This document shows positions 18,042 through 27,150 of a stretch of 64,000 nt of DNA, one piece after another. The notes beneath the pieces are model-generated. The model searched no databases. It was given only the letters and a program-made list of their open reading frames with translations, and was not told the DNA's origin. The position numbers were made by a program, and so were the translations under genes. Positions within the stretch are counted from its first letter, which is position 1; every line of letters begins with the position of its first letter. This DNA is from Pseudomonas agarici (GTDB lineage Bacteria > Pseudomonadota > Gammaproteobacteria > Pseudomonadales > Pseudomonadaceae): assembly GCF_900109755.1 (NCBI RefSeq), contig NZ_FOAR01000011.1, positions 101,335 to 165,334 of the forward strand, in the 5' to 3' direction.

Positions 18042-20309
18042 TTAATGCGCCCGAGGGATACCAAATTGGTCCAGGGTCGGATCGACGTTGTGATCGAACT
18101 GTTTCTGCGCGTGGTGTTTCCTGACCGCTTCGATGATTGCCATGATGCCCAAGCCCAGGCTCATGGCTGCATCGACTAGCCAGCCCACTGGTCCGGCCGC
18201 CGCGCCCATGGCGGCTACCGCCCCCATACCGACTGCTTCACCGACTATGGCCCCGGCAATACGCCCACCGATGGAGACGGCCATACGCCCCAGCCCGACC
18301 GAAGCCTCACGCCCGGCCATCTTCCCGGCAGTCTCGATACCGTTCTTGGCGGCCGACAGCCCCGACTTGGTGTTGTCGTAGCCGCTCTTGATCTGCTCGG
18401 CCTTGCTGGTCGATGGCGCGGTATCGGTATCGGTACCCGGATCGGACATGCCTTCGAGCAGTTCGCGGCCCTTCTTCGATTGCTGCAACTGATCAACCGT
18501 GGTGTTCATGTAGCTGTCCTGCCGAGCGCTAACAAAGTCATCGGGCAGTACGCTGTCATAAGCCGCCTTGCGCGCATCGACGGTTTGTACGGAGTCGCCG
18601 ACATCGGCCTTCTTCTGCCCCAGCAGTTGCTTGAGCGCACCGCCTTCGCTGAAGTTGGCTTCATAGGACTGCTTGAGCTTGGCCTGTACCTGCGGCTGCC
18701 CACCGATCACTTGCTGCGCGCTGGGCAACTGGGCTTGCGGGCCCAGCAGATCCTGTTGCATCTGTAGCTGTGCCGAAAGGCCGGTGATCGCGCCCGTGTA
18801 GTCAGCCTTGCTGCTATCGCCCTTGGCCTGACGGTCGGCGGTGTTCATATCGTTGCGTAGCGCCTGGCCACTAGTCACCTGTTGCAACTGGCCCTTGACT
18901 GCCTTGTCCAGGGCCGGGTCACTCGCCACCAAGGCGCGTTCCTGGCTCGGCACCGCCTGCTTCATGTAGGCCTGGACATCAGGGTCGGCTTGCAACTGGG
19001 CGATCTTTTCCGCCAGCGCATCTTCGGTCTTGCCGGTCTTGTGCAGGTCGCGACCAGCCACCACGCTTTGCTGGGTCTGCTGTAGCTTGACCATGACCGC
19101 GGCTTTCTGCGCGCCGGTGTAGTTCTGTGGTTGCTCGAAAACGTCCTTGCCCAGCTTGCTGATGTCGGTTCCGGCTACAGCGTTCAAGGTCGCCGCATCA
19201 CTGAGCATGGAGGCGAATTCGCCACCGTTGGTCGGTGCCTGCTTCTTCACCCAGTCGCCGATATTTGCCGCGTCGAACAATTTGTCCGGACCATGGGTCG
19301 CCAAGCCACGACCGGATAATCCGCCCTGGTCGAGCATGTTCAGAAAGCCCGGTTGAGAGAAGGTCTTCGCCGATTGCTTGAGAGCACCGGACAGACCCGG
19401 ATTGCTCTTCTGCAAGGCTTGTAGGCCGTCGGCACTGGTCTCGCCGTTAATCTTGGTTTCGCCTTCCGTCCCAGCGCCATGGTGGGGATCGGCCGCCGCG
19501 GTGAGCGGGGCGTTGGCTTTCAACAACAAGGCTGAACGGACCATCTGCAAGGACTGCGGATCAGCGTCGGGGTGATCCTTCTGGTAATGCGCAAGATCCT
19601 TGGCCGCACTATCGGCGGCACCCTGCATCTTCTTGGCGAACGCCTTGAGGTCGCCATCGGTGATCTTGCCATCGGCCTTGCCACCATGCTTGGCGGTGTC
19701 GATGGCGGTCTTGATGGCCGGGTTGTCGTTGATGAACTTCATCGCCTTGGCCCCATCAGGGCCTTTCTCCAAGGCCATGCGCGCGGCGGCGATCGGTCGA
19801 TTGAGCTCTTTCTCTGCCTGCAGGCGCTGATCGGGCGGCAGGTTCGCCACCATCGGTGCCCAGCGCTCCAATTCCTTGGGCGAGGAGTACTTCGAATCGT
19901 CGAGAAAGGCGGCTTCCGGGCTCGGTGCGGCGGCAGGTGGCGAACAATCGTCGCTCCTGGCCGCCGGCACAGCGGTGAGGGCTTGTGCCGCCTGACATGC
20001 ACCGGCTGCCTGCGCGGGTTGAGCAGCCGTGGCCGGAGCCTTGTCCGGTCCCTGGCCTTCGGGTTTGGCATTGCCACCACCCAACAGCCGCCTCAACAGT
20101 TGGCTGATCATGCTCTGCAGTTCATCGGCCTGATTGACGGGCGGGTGCTGCCCAAAGGTATGGCACGTAAACTGCGCGCCGAACTCAAATCCTTGCAGGC
20201 TAGCGCGTTTGAGCGGATCCGCCGACGGATCGACCGACGGTTCTGTTGACATGTCGGCGCCCGACATCGGAGCGCCACTACCGGAAAAGGGTGTATTGGA
20301 GATTCGCAT
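18042..20309 (-). CDS. hrpK: HrpK-like type III translocator
   Basis: 755 residues. The first 200 are Ser/Pro/Gln-rich and likely disordered; the middle is helical and Lys/Gln/Asp-rich. Near the C-terminus is a long hydrophobic segment (roughly residues 680-735, with GRIAGAIVGEAVGMGAVAAM and LVDAAMSLGLGIMAIIEAV) that could enter a membrane, and the protein ends DQFGIPRAH. Size, a C-terminal membrane segment and position next to hrpL match HrpK1 of P. syringae, a putative translocator that helps effectors cross the host membrane. It is the first gene of an operon with the transglycosylase and HopAA1-like genes. The ATG lies 32 bases after an hrp box. Confidence 0.85.
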   Translation of the reverse strand: MRISNTPFSGSGAPMSGADMSTEPSVDPSADPLKRASLQGFEFGAQFTCHTFGQHPPVNQADELQSMISQLLRRLLGGGNAKPEGQGPDKAPATAAQPAQAAGACQAAQALTAVPAARSDDCSPPAAAPSPEAAFLDDSKYSSPKELERWAPMVANLPPDQRLQAEKELNRPIAAARMALEKGPDGAKAMKFINDNPAIKTAIDTAKHGGKADGKITDGDLKAFAKKMQGAADSAAKDLAHYQKDHPDADPQSLQMVRSALLLKANAPLTAAADPHHGAGTEGETKINGETSADGLQALQKSNPGLSGALKQSAKTFSQPGFLNMLDQGGLSGRGLATHGPDKLFDAANIGDWVKKQAPTNGGEFASMLSDAATLNAVAGTDISKLGKDVFEQPQNYTGAQKAAVMVKLQQTQQSVVAGRDLHKTGKTEDALAEKIAQLQADPDVQAYMKQAVPSQERALVASDPALDKAVKGQLQQVTSGQALRNDMNTADRQAKGDSSKADYTGAITGLSAQLQMQQDLLGPQAQLPSAQQVIGGQPQVQAKLKQSYEANFSEGGALKQLLGQKKADVGDSVQTVDARKAAYDSVLPDDFVSARQDSYMNTTVDQLQQSKKGRELLEGMSDPGTDTDTAPSTSKAEQIKSGYDNTKSGLSAAKNGIETAGKMAGREASVGLGRMAVSIGGRIAGAIVGEAVGMGAVAAMGAAAGPVGWLVDAAMSLGLGIMAIIEAVRKHHAQKQFDHNVDPTLDQFGIPRAH

Positions 20310-20341
20310 GAGAGGTCGCCATAGTCAGTCGAACATATGGT

Positions 20342-20370
20342 TATGTGGCGCGATTGGCCCAACCGGTTCC
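20342..20370 (-). promoter_or_regulatory. hrp box of the hrpK-transglycosylase-hopAA1 operon
   Basis: Minus strand GGAACC-N16-CCACATA, a full match to the HrpL consensus, ending 32 bases before the hrpK ATG. Confidence 0.92.
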
Positions 20371-20388
20371 AATCTGCTGACAATTGCT

Positions 20389-20925
20389 TCAAAACACCCC
20401 GGGAACGCTACGTTTAAGTTGCTCGCGGGCCCGTGACAGTCGTGAGCGGACGGTGCCGATCGGCACCCCAAGGCTCTGGGCCGTGTCTTGGTAATTGCCG
20501 TCCATTTCCAAGCTGACTTGAATCACCTGCCGCATGGTCAGCGGCAAGGTAGCGATAGCCCGGACCACTCGCGTCAACTGCCGATGACCGTCAATCTGCG
20601 CACCGATATCGACGCCATCGGACAGTTCCATTTCTTCACGATCTTCCCAACGCTCATGCAGCGGCTGCTTGTATTGGCGGCGAAAATGGTTACGGATCAA
20701 ATTCAGGGCAATACCACACAGCCAGGTCTGCGGTCGGGAATCGAAACGGAACTTATGCTCGTTGCGTAGCGCCTCAAGAAAGGTGCCTTGCAAGATATCT
20801 TCCACGTCGTCGGGGTTCATCACCCGCCGCTTGATGAACGCTCGTAGCTTTTGCACCTGTTCGGTGTCGAGCTGACGAATGCCGGAGGCCTGTGGTGAAT
20901 GGGTAATCAAATCGCTGGAGAACAT
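20389..20925 (-). CDS. hrpL: HrpL, ECF sigma factor of the T3SS regulon
   Basis: 178 residues with sigma region 2 (VMNPDDVEDILQGTFLEALRN, TWLCGIALNLIRNHFRRQY) and region 4 (LPLTMRQVIQVSLEMDGNYQ, then LGVPIGTVRSRLSRAREQLK). It follows P. syringae HrpL closely in order and length. HrpL directs RNA polymerase to hrp boxes, of which six can be read in this window. Its own promoter is of the sigma-54 type (20963-20978), which fits activation by HrpS. There is no anti-sigma gene beside it. The Shine-Dalgarno is weak. It is divergent from the hrpJ operon. Confidence 0.95.
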   Translation of the reverse strand: MFSSDLITHSPQASGIRQLDTEQVQKLRAFIKRRVMNPDDVEDILQGTFLEALRNEHKFRFDSRPQTWLCGIALNLIRNHFRRQYKQPLHERWEDREEMELSDGVDIGAQIDGHRQLTRVVRAIATLPLTMRQVIQVSLEMDGNYQDTAQSLGVPIGTVRSRLSRAREQLKRSVPGVF

Positions 20926-20962
20926 TGGAGATAAACCATTTCAGAATGTGTCCAACATCTGT

Positions 20963-20978
20963 AGCGATTTGTATGCCA
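20963..20978 (-). promoter_or_regulatory. Sigma-54 (-24/-12) promoter of hrpL
   Basis: On the minus strand TGGCATACAAATCGCT, with GG and GC spaced exactly as in the TGGCACG-N4-TTGCW consensus but with mismatches (CG to TA, TTGC to TCGC). It lies 38 bases before the hrpL ATG, as expected for an HrpS-activated gene. Confidence 0.7.
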
Positions 20979-21033
20979 TCTGATACTTAAAAATAACTCT
21001 TTGATTTTAATAGATTTTATTTTTTGTTACTTA

Positions 21034-21096
21034 AGGTTTCATTGCAAAAAATTGCACAAACCACCCTTCCGAGTACAAGGTTTATTGCACAAACCT
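21034..21096. promoter_or_regulatory. Repeated ATTGCA(C/A)AAA dyad elements: candidate HrpS enhancer site
   Basis: Two related elements in the AT-rich hrpL-hrpJ gap. At 21078-21096, AGGTTT-N7-AAACCT has perfect 6-bp arms around ATTGCAC. At 21035-21062, GGTTT and AAACC bracket ATTGCAAAAA plus ATTGCAC. The 12-mer ATTGCACAAACC occurs at 21051 and 21084, 33 bases (about three helix turns) apart. They lie about 60-120 bases upstream of the sigma-54 promoter, where an enhancer-binding protein would bind. Confidence 0.5.
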
Positions 21097-21116
21097 GCTC
21101 ACCAGAAAGCGTGAAT

Positions 21117-21144
21117 GGAACCGGATCAGGCGCCTGACCACTCA
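21117..21144 (+). promoter_or_regulatory. hrp box of the hrpJ-hrcU operon
   Basis: GGAACC-N15-CCACTCA, a full consensus match with 15-base spacing, ending 29 bases before the hrpJ ATG at 21174. Confidence 0.93.
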
Positions 21145-21173
21145 TGGGTTATTGCCCCACGAAGTTATGCTCC

Positions 21174-22268
21174 ATGAAGATCGTCGCTCCGACCCTCTCG
21201 CCCATCTCGCTACCGAGCCTGACCGCTCCGGCCAAGTCGGCGGCACTGATTGCGCAAAGCACGCCGCACCAGGACAACTCGGCACGGCAGGTCACCCGCT
21301 TTGCTTCAGCCCTGGTGCAGCAGAGCCTCAGCCTGAGCCAGCGTGAGCTGATGGCCAGCAGTACCGCCCTGCAATCGAAGGCAGTCAAGCTCGGCGAGCT
21401 GTATCAGTTGCTGATGGGTACTCAAGACAGGGGCCTCGACGAGGCCGCTAGGGCGTTGCGACGCCAGTTGAAAAACCAGACGGCGAGCCTCGCGCAAGTT
21501 CTTGCATTCAGTGATGGCGACGCGGCCAAGGCCCATGTGACGCTGCAGGCAGCCGCTAAGCAGGCCCAGGATGAAGGCCACGTCAACGAGCACGTGGTGC
21601 TGAGCCAGCAACTCAAGTTGCTGCGCCGCGAACATGGCAGCCGGGCCAGAGCCGGTATGAATACCGCACGGGCTTTCGCCCGCTCCAGCCTGAATCCACG
21701 GCGGCGCCAGGGTCTGCGCGACTTGTACTACTCCGGGGTGGTCGGCCAGCAGACCCTCTCCGGCCTGATCGACACGTTACTGGGCATGGAAGAAGGCGAG
21801 CGACAATTCGAACCTACCTTGCGCGATCTGCGCGGGGCCATCGCCGACGATCTCGCCGCGTTGAATCCGTCCAGTACCCCGCAGCAGCTGCGCAACCTCA
21901 TGCACAGCCTGAACACCGCCCGCCATGTCGCCACGCTGCTGCAGAACAGCGAGCACCTGCTGGGCCGCATGCGCGACAAAAACCCGGCCTTGCAGCTCAG
22001 CGCGCCAGCCTTTCTCAAGCACCTGCTGGCCCTATCGGGAAAAGGCATGAACCTGCAAGAAACCCTGCAACTGACCCAGCACATCGGCGGCCCGAAACTC
22101 AAGCATCAACTGGCCTTTCTCAATGGCTTGCGGCCGATGCTGCAACAGTTGCCGATCCTGCTCTGGCGTGACCTCAAGGCGCGCCAAAACGCCCTCGGCA
22201 ACCTGCTGTTGCTGATGGCCGAGCTGACCCACCAGGAGCAGAACCTGCCCAAAGGGGCCAACGCCTGA
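21174..22268 (+). CDS. hrpJ: HrpJ, T3SS gatekeeper (SctW)
   Basis: 364 residues from the ATG at 21174. The in-frame ATG at 21144 overlaps the last base of the hrp box and cannot be the start. The protein is helical and Leu/Gln-rich, with the HrpJ/YopN-type core (ALRRQLKNQTASLAQVLAFSDGDAAKAHVTLQ and LRREHGSRARAGMNTARAFA). SctW proteins plug the export gate from the cytoplasm and set the order of translocator and effector secretion. First gene of a 12-gene operon; its stop overlaps the hrcV start (ATGA). Confidence 0.9.
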   Translation: MKIVAPTLSPISLPSLTAPAKSAALIAQSTPHQDNSARQVTRFASALVQQSLSLSQRELMASSTALQSKAVKLGELYQLLMGTQDRGLDEAARALRRQLKNQTASLAQVLAFSDGDAAKAHVTLQAAAKQAQDEGHVNEHVVLSQQLKLLRREHGSRARAGMNTARAFARSSLNPRRRQGLRDLYYSGVVGQQTLSGLIDTLLGMEEGERQFEPTLRDLRGAIADDLAALNPSSTPQQLRNLMHSLNTARHVATLLQNSEHLLGRMRDKNPALQLSAPAFLKHLLALSGKGMNLQETLQLTQHIGGPKLKHQLAFLNGLRPMLQQLPILLWRDLKARQNALGNLLLLMAELTHQEQNLPKGANA

Positions 22269-24370
22269 TGGATCGAGTGATCAATCTGCTCAACCAGATC
22301 GCGCTGGCGGCCATGCGCCGCTCGGAAATCGTCGGGGCCTTCGTCGTACTCGCCATCGTCTTTATGATGATCACGCCGCTGCCGACCGGCTTGGTGGATG
22401 TGCTGATCGCGATCAATATCTGCATTTCCTGTCTGCTGATCATGTTGGCGATGCACTTGCCACGTCCCCTGGCGTTCTCGACCTTTCCCTCGGTGCTGCT
22501 CATCACCACCATGTTTCGCCTGGCGCTATCGATCTCCACCACGCGCCTGATCCTGCTGAACCAGGATGCCGGGCATATCGTCGAAGCCTTCGGCCAATTC
22601 GTGGTCGGCGGCAACCTGGCAGTCGGCATGGTGATCTTCCTGATCCTTACTGTGGTGAACTTCCTGGTGATCACTAAGGGTTCCGAGCGGGTCGCCGAAG
22701 TCGGCGCGCGGTTCACCCTCGACGCCATGCCCGGCAAGCAGATGTCCATCGACAGTGACCTGCGCGCCAACCTGATCAGCGTCCAGGAAGCCCGCCGCCG
22801 ACGCTCCGAACTGGGCAAGGAAAGCCAGTTGTTCGGCGCCATGGACGGCGCGATGAAATTCGTTAACGGCGATGCTATCGCCAGCCTGATCATCGTCGCG
22901 ATCAACATGATCGGTGGTATCGCCATCGGCGTGGTCCAGCATGGCATGAGCGCCTCTGATGCCGTGCAACTCTACACTGTGCTGACCATCGGCGACGGCC
23001 TGATTGCACAGATTCCGGCGCTGCTGATTTCGGTGACTTCGGGGATGATCATCACCCGTGTCTCGAACAACGACACCCCTGGCGTTGAGGCCAATATCGG
23101 CCGCGAGATCGCCGAGCAGATCACCAGCCAGCCTAAGGCCTGGCTCATCGCCTCGGTGGCAATGTGCGGCTTCGCTGCCCTGCCCGGCATGCCCACCGCC
23201 GTGTTCATCGTCATCGCGCTGATCTGCAGCAGCGGCGCCATACTGCAAATGCAACGGGCCAAGCCCAAGGCGCCACAGGCCCAGCCGACCGTCGTCGCGC
23301 CGGAAAACAATGGCAAGGAAGACCTGCGCACCTTTATCCCCAGTCGCCAGTTCCTGCTGCAATTTCACCCACAACAGAACCTGGCGCAGATCGAAGAACT
23401 GGTCAGCGAAATCCGTCAACGACGCAACCGCCTGGTGGTGCAGTACGGTCTGACGCTGCCGTCCTTCATCATCGAAGCCGCCGACCACCTGGAGCCTGAC
23501 GAATTCCGTTTTTCGGTCTACGAAGTGCCGTTGCTCAAGGCCACTTTCAACCAGACCCACGTCGCGGTCGATGCCCAAGCGCTCGATGCAAGCTTGTTCG
23601 AGCAGGCGGTGGCCGGCAGCCTCGACCGCCAGGAAAGCCAATGGGTGTGGATGCCCGCCGATGCGCCTCAGCTACAGGTCGAGCAACTGGAAACCGTTAG
23701 CGCCAGCACCCTGATCGTCGAACGCATGGAGCGCGCCTTGCAGGCTTGTGGCCCGCAATTTATCGGTTTGCAGGAAACCAAGGCGATTTTGAGCTGGCTG
23801 GAATCCGAGCAACCCGAGCTGGCCCAGGAGATGCAGCGGGTTCTGCCATTAGCGCGCTTCTCTGCCGTGCTGCAACGCCTGGCCTCGGAGTGTGTACCGC
23901 TGCGGGCGATTCGCGTGATCGCCGAAACTCTGATCGAACACGGCCAGCACGAACGAGATGTCACCGCCCTTACCGACTACGTGCGCATCGCCTTGAAGTC
24001 GCTGATCTACAACCAGTACAGCAGCCCCGCAGGTCTGCTGGTGTGGCTACTGACCCCGGAAAGCGAAGGTATCCTGCGCGACGGCCTGCGCCAGACCCAG
24101 ACCGAAACCTTCTTTGCCTTGAACAGCGAGACCAGCTTGCTGCTGGTGCAGCAACTGCGCATCGCCTTTCCCCTACGCACCAGCGAACGCGCGGTGCTAC
24201 TGGTGGCCCAGGATTTGCGCAGTCCGTTGCGGACCCTGCTGCAAGACGAGTTCCATCATGTACCGGTGTTGTCGTTCGCCGAAATCAGCAACGCCGCCGA
24301 AGTCAAGGTACTGGGGCGCTTCGATCTGGAAGACGATATGCAACCACTGGAGGACGAGTATGCGGCCTGA
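22268..24370 (+). CDS. hrcV: HrcV, T3SS export gate protein (SctV)
   Basis: 700 residues. The N-terminal half has about eight membrane helices and the FHIPEP-family signatures (PTGLVDVLIAINICISCLLI, PSVLLITTMFRLALSIS, and GARFTLDAMPGKQMSIDSDL). The C-terminal half is the cytosolic domain that forms the nonameric ring docking chaperone-substrate complexes. It starts with an ATGA overlap with hrpJ. Length and motif order are normal for an Hrp1-family SctV and I see nothing missing. Confidence 0.97.
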   Translation: MDRVINLLNQIALAAMRRSEIVGAFVVLAIVFMMITPLPTGLVDVLIAINICISCLLIMLAMHLPRPLAFSTFPSVLLITTMFRLALSISTTRLILLNQDAGHIVEAFGQFVVGGNLAVGMVIFLILTVVNFLVITKGSERVAEVGARFTLDAMPGKQMSIDSDLRANLISVQEARRRRSELGKESQLFGAMDGAMKFVNGDAIASLIIVAINMIGGIAIGVVQHGMSASDAVQLYTVLTIGDGLIAQIPALLISVTSGMIITRVSNNDTPGVEANIGREIAEQITSQPKAWLIASVAMCGFAALPGMPTAVFIVIALICSSGAILQMQRAKPKAPQAQPTVVAPENNGKEDLRTFIPSRQFLLQFHPQQNLAQIEELVSEIRQRRNRLVVQYGLTLPSFIIEAADHLEPDEFRFSVYEVPLLKATFNQTHVAVDAQALDASLFEQAVAGSLDRQESQWVWMPADAPQLQVEQLETVSASTLIVERMERALQACGPQFIGLQETKAILSWLESEQPELAQEMQRVLPLARFSAVLQRLASECVPLRAIRVIAETLIEHGQHERDVTALTDYVRIALKSLIYNQYSSPAGLLVWLLTPESEGILRDGLRQTQTETFFALNSETSLLLVQQLRIAFPLRTSERAVLLVAQDLRSPLRTLLQDEFHHVPVLSFAEISNAAEVKVLGRFDLEDDMQPLEDEYAA

Positions 24371-24388
24371 TGATCCAGGGAGTTGTGC

Positions 24389-25351
24389 ATGATGTACGAG
24401 CTGCGGGTCTTGAATGGCCTGCACCAGGGTGCCGCGTTGCCGTTGGTGGGCGAACAGTGGTTGATCGGTGCCGACGCCGAGCAGGATCTGGCTCTCTACG
24501 ATCCTGGCGTGGCACCCCGTCACTGCCGGCTGACGCGTAGCGCCGACGGCTGGACTCTGAACGCCGAAGACAGCCTGATCAACGACGATGAAGGCCATGC
24601 CCACCACGTCACCGAGCTGGCACCGAATCAGACCTTCGCCCTGGGCAATGTCTGGTTGTGCCTGGCGCCAGCCGAGGAGGCGTGGCCGCTGGTTCCAGTG
24701 GCGAACGGCAATGCTTCCTCCTCGGCGACCTTCGACCCTCAGCCCGATGATTTCACCGCTTCGGCACCGCTGGAAAAGGCCAGCTCCGCCGGCCGATTCA
24801 GTCGGCGTCATGCGCTACTCATCGGCGTGTTGCTGAGCGTTCTCGGTGGCGCCTGGGCATGGCATCGCAGCGGTGTCGGACCGACTGTCGAAGCACCGGC
24901 ACCGCCCATCGACAACCCGACGGTAGCCACGCGCATCGCCCCGCCGGCGCCAGGAAAAACCCGCCTGAGCAGCCGTGACGAAGTCCGGCGTCGGCTTAAC
25001 ACGCTGCTCAGCGATCGCCTGTTGAGCGATGTCCAGATCGTAAACAGTGCCGATGGCCTAACCCTCGAAGGCGGACTCAAGGGCGACGCCCTGTCGGTAT
25101 ACCAACGGATGCTGGAGCGTTTCCACGAGCGCTATGAGTCGTCCATACCGATTGTCGACAACGTGGTTGCGGCGAGCAGCGGCTTGCCCTTCGTGATCGT
25201 CCAGGTGATCTCCGGCGCCAACGGCCACCTGGTCACCGCCGACGGCCATCGCCTGTATATCGGCGACGAATTCAACGGCTTGCGCTTGACCCGCATCGAC
25301 GACCAGCGTATCGAGTTCGACGGCGACCAGCACTACGAGGTGCGCTGGTGA
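24389..25351 (+). CDS. hrpQ: HrpQ, outer ring of the inner-membrane base (SctD)
   Basis: About 320 residues. The N-terminus is an FHA-like cytosolic domain (YELRVLNGLHQGAALPLVGE, DPGVAPRHCRLTRSADGW). A single membrane helix lies at about residues 140-158 (HALLIGVLLSVLGGAWAW), followed by periplasmic ring-building domains. This is the SctD layout. GGGAG supports starts at the ATG at 24389 or the adjacent ATG at 24392; a TTG at 24383 is less likely. It ends by overlapping the GTG of hrcN. Confidence 0.92.
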   Translation: MMYELRVLNGLHQGAALPLVGEQWLIGADAEQDLALYDPGVAPRHCRLTRSADGWTLNAEDSLINDDEGHAHHVTELAPNQTFALGNVWLCLAPAEEAWPLVPVANGNASSSATFDPQPDDFTASAPLEKASSAGRFSRRHALLIGVLLSVLGGAWAWHRSGVGPTVEAPAPPIDNPTVATRIAPPAPGKTRLSSRDEVRRRLNTLLSDRLLSDVQIVNSADGLTLEGGLKGDALSVYQRMLERFHERYESSIPIVDNVVAASSGLPFVIVQVISGANGHLVTADGHRLYIGDEFNGLRLTRIDDQRIEFDGDQHYEVRW

Positions 25352-26697
25352 CCGCCGCCCTTGCTCATTGGGCTCGCGAGCAGACCGCTCGCCTGACGCA
25401 ACGCTCGGCAGTACGGATCAGCGGGCGGGTTTCGGCGGTCAACGGCATCCTGCTGGAGTGCCAGATTCCCGCAGCAAAGATCGGTGACCTGTGCGAAGTC
25501 AGCAAGGCCGACGGCAGTTGCATACTCGCCGAGATCGTCGGCTTCACCAGCCAGTGCACCCTGCTCAGCGCCTTGGGCACGCCCGATGGCATCCAAACCG
25601 GTGCACTGATCCGCCCCCTGGGCATGGCCCATCGGATCGGCGTCGACGACAGTCTGCTGGGCTGCGTGCTCGACGGTTTCGGCAGGCCGTTGCTGGGCGA
25701 CGGCGAGGGCGCTTTTGCCGGCCCCCATGATACCCGGCACACCACGCCGGTGATCGCCGACGCGCTACCACCGACCCAACGACCACGGATTAGCGCTGCG
25801 CTGCCCACCGGCATCCGCGCCATCGACAGCGCTATTCTGCTGGGCGAGGGTCAACGGGTCGGCTTGTTTGCCGGAGCCGGTTGCGGTAAGACCACCCTGC
25901 TCGCGGAAATGGCCCGCAACATGGCCTGCGACGTGATCGTCTTCGGCCTGATCGGCGAGCGTGGCCGGGAGCTGCGCGAGTTCCTCGACCATGAGCTGGA
26001 CGACACCCTGCGTCGGCGCTCGGTGCTGGTCTGCGCAACATCCGACCGGTCGAGCATGGAGCGCGCCCGTGCGGCTTTTACCGCCACCGCTATCGCCGAA
26101 GCCTATCGGCAACGCGGCATGAAGGTCCTGTTGCTGATCGACTCACTGACCCGCTTCGCCAGGGCTCAACGCGAAATCGGCATTGCCGCTGGCGAACCGT
26201 TGGGGCGCGGCGGCCTGCCACCGTCGGTGTACACCCTGCTGCCGCGTCTGGTGGAGCGCGCCGGCATGAGCGAAAACGGCTCGATCACCGCCCTCTACAC
26301 GGTGTTGATCGAACAAGACTCGATGAACGACCCGGTGGCCGACGAAGTTCGCTCGCTGCTCGACGGCCATATCGTGCTGTCGCGCAAACTCGCCGAGCGT
26401 GGGCACTACCCGGCCATCGACGTCCCCGCCAGCATCAGCCGAATCCTCAGCAACGTCACCGGACGCGAACACCAGCAGGCCAACAACCGCCTGCGCCGGC
26501 TGATGGCCGCCTATCGCCAGGTGGAAATGCTGCTACGCCTGGGCGAGTACCAACCCGGTGCCGATCCGGTCACCGATTGTGCGGTGCGGCTCAACGATGC
26601 CATTAATGATTTCCTGCGCCAGGACCTGCGTGAACCGGTACCGCTGGAGACCACCCTGGATCTGCTCACCCACCTGACATCGCAGTTGCCCGAGTGA
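25348..26697 (+). CDS. hrcN: HrcN, T3SS ATPase (SctN)
   Basis: 449 residues, GTG start overlapping the hrpQ stop. The F1-beta-like ATPase core is complete: the P-loop around GAGCGKTT (Lys181), the Walker B-type strand VLLLIDSLTRFARAQREIG, GEPLGRGGLPPSVYTLLPRL, and the SctN/FliI C-terminal substrate-binding domain. HrcN forms the hexamer under the export gate that strips chaperones and unfolds effectors. Neighbours HrpO (stalk) and HrpE (stator) are both present in the window. Confidence 0.97.
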   Translation: MTAALAHWAREQTARLTQRSAVRISGRVSAVNGILLECQIPAAKIGDLCEVSKADGSCILAEIVGFTSQCTLLSALGTPDGIQTGALIRPLGMAHRIGVDDSLLGCVLDGFGRPLLGDGEGAFAGPHDTRHTTPVIADALPPTQRPRISAALPTGIRAIDSAILLGEGQRVGLFAGAGCGKTTLLAEMARNMACDVIVFGLIGERGRELREFLDHELDDTLRRRSVLVCATSDRSSMERARAAFTATAIAEAYRQRGMKVLLLIDSLTRFARAQREIGIAAGEPLGRGGLPPSVYTLLPRLVERAGMSENGSITALYTVLIEQDSMNDPVADEVRSLLDGHIVLSRKLAERGHYPAIDVPASISRILSNVTGREHQQANNRLRRLMAAYRQVEMLLRLGEYQPGADPVTDCAVRLNDAINDFLRQDLREPVPLETTLDLLTHLTSQLPE

Positions 26698-26699
26698 CC

Positions 26700-27143
26700 A
26701 TGGACGAAGAACTCGAAGCCGACCCCAACCGCGTCGCCCTGGCCCAAGTGATCCAGATTCTCACGCCGTTGCGCCAGCACCGCCAGGCCAGCGCCGAGCG
26801 TGCGCAGCGGCGCTTACAGGAGGCACTGGAGACGATGCGCCAACAGCTTCTGCACAGCGAACAGTCCTGGGTCCAGGAGCGCGACAACCAGCGGGCTCGC
26901 CGCCAACAGCTATCCGACGCGCACTTGCAGCAGAAGCTGGCGTTGAAAGAGATCGAGCGCTGGCATGAAAAAGAGCGCCGCATGCTCGACCGGCTGTCCT
27001 ATATCCAGCAGAACATCAACCAGTTACGCCATGAGATCGAGCTGCAACAGCAACGCCTGGAGCAGGCCCGAATCGAAGCCAAGGCCCGCCAGCGTGCCGT
27101 GGAAAAACTCGCCTGTATGAGCGAGAACTTGAGTGAGGAATAA
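26700..27143 (+). CDS. hrpO: HrpO, T3SS stalk protein (SctO)
   Basis: 147 residues, almost entirely charged coiled coil rich in Gln, Arg and Glu (for example RQHRQASAERAQRRLQEALE). This is the FliJ/SctO type that sits in the ATPase hexamer like the gamma subunit of F1. The start may be the ATG at 26700 or a GTG at 26694 that overlaps the hrcN stop; the ATG gives a more usual N-terminus. Position after hrcN is as in P. syringae. Confidence 0.88.
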   Translation: MDEELEADPNRVALAQVIQILTPLRQHRQASAERAQRRLQEALETMRQQLLHSEQSWVQERDNQRARRQQLSDAHLQQKLALKEIERWHEKERRMLDRLSYIQQNINQLRHEIELQQQRLEQARIEAKARQRAVEKLACMSENLSEE

Positions 27144-27150
27144 ATCCGCC

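Noticed and set aside
22526..23641. 371-codon minus-strand frame opposite hrcV
   Set aside because: His/Asp-rich antisense translation with no domain; hrcV is certain.
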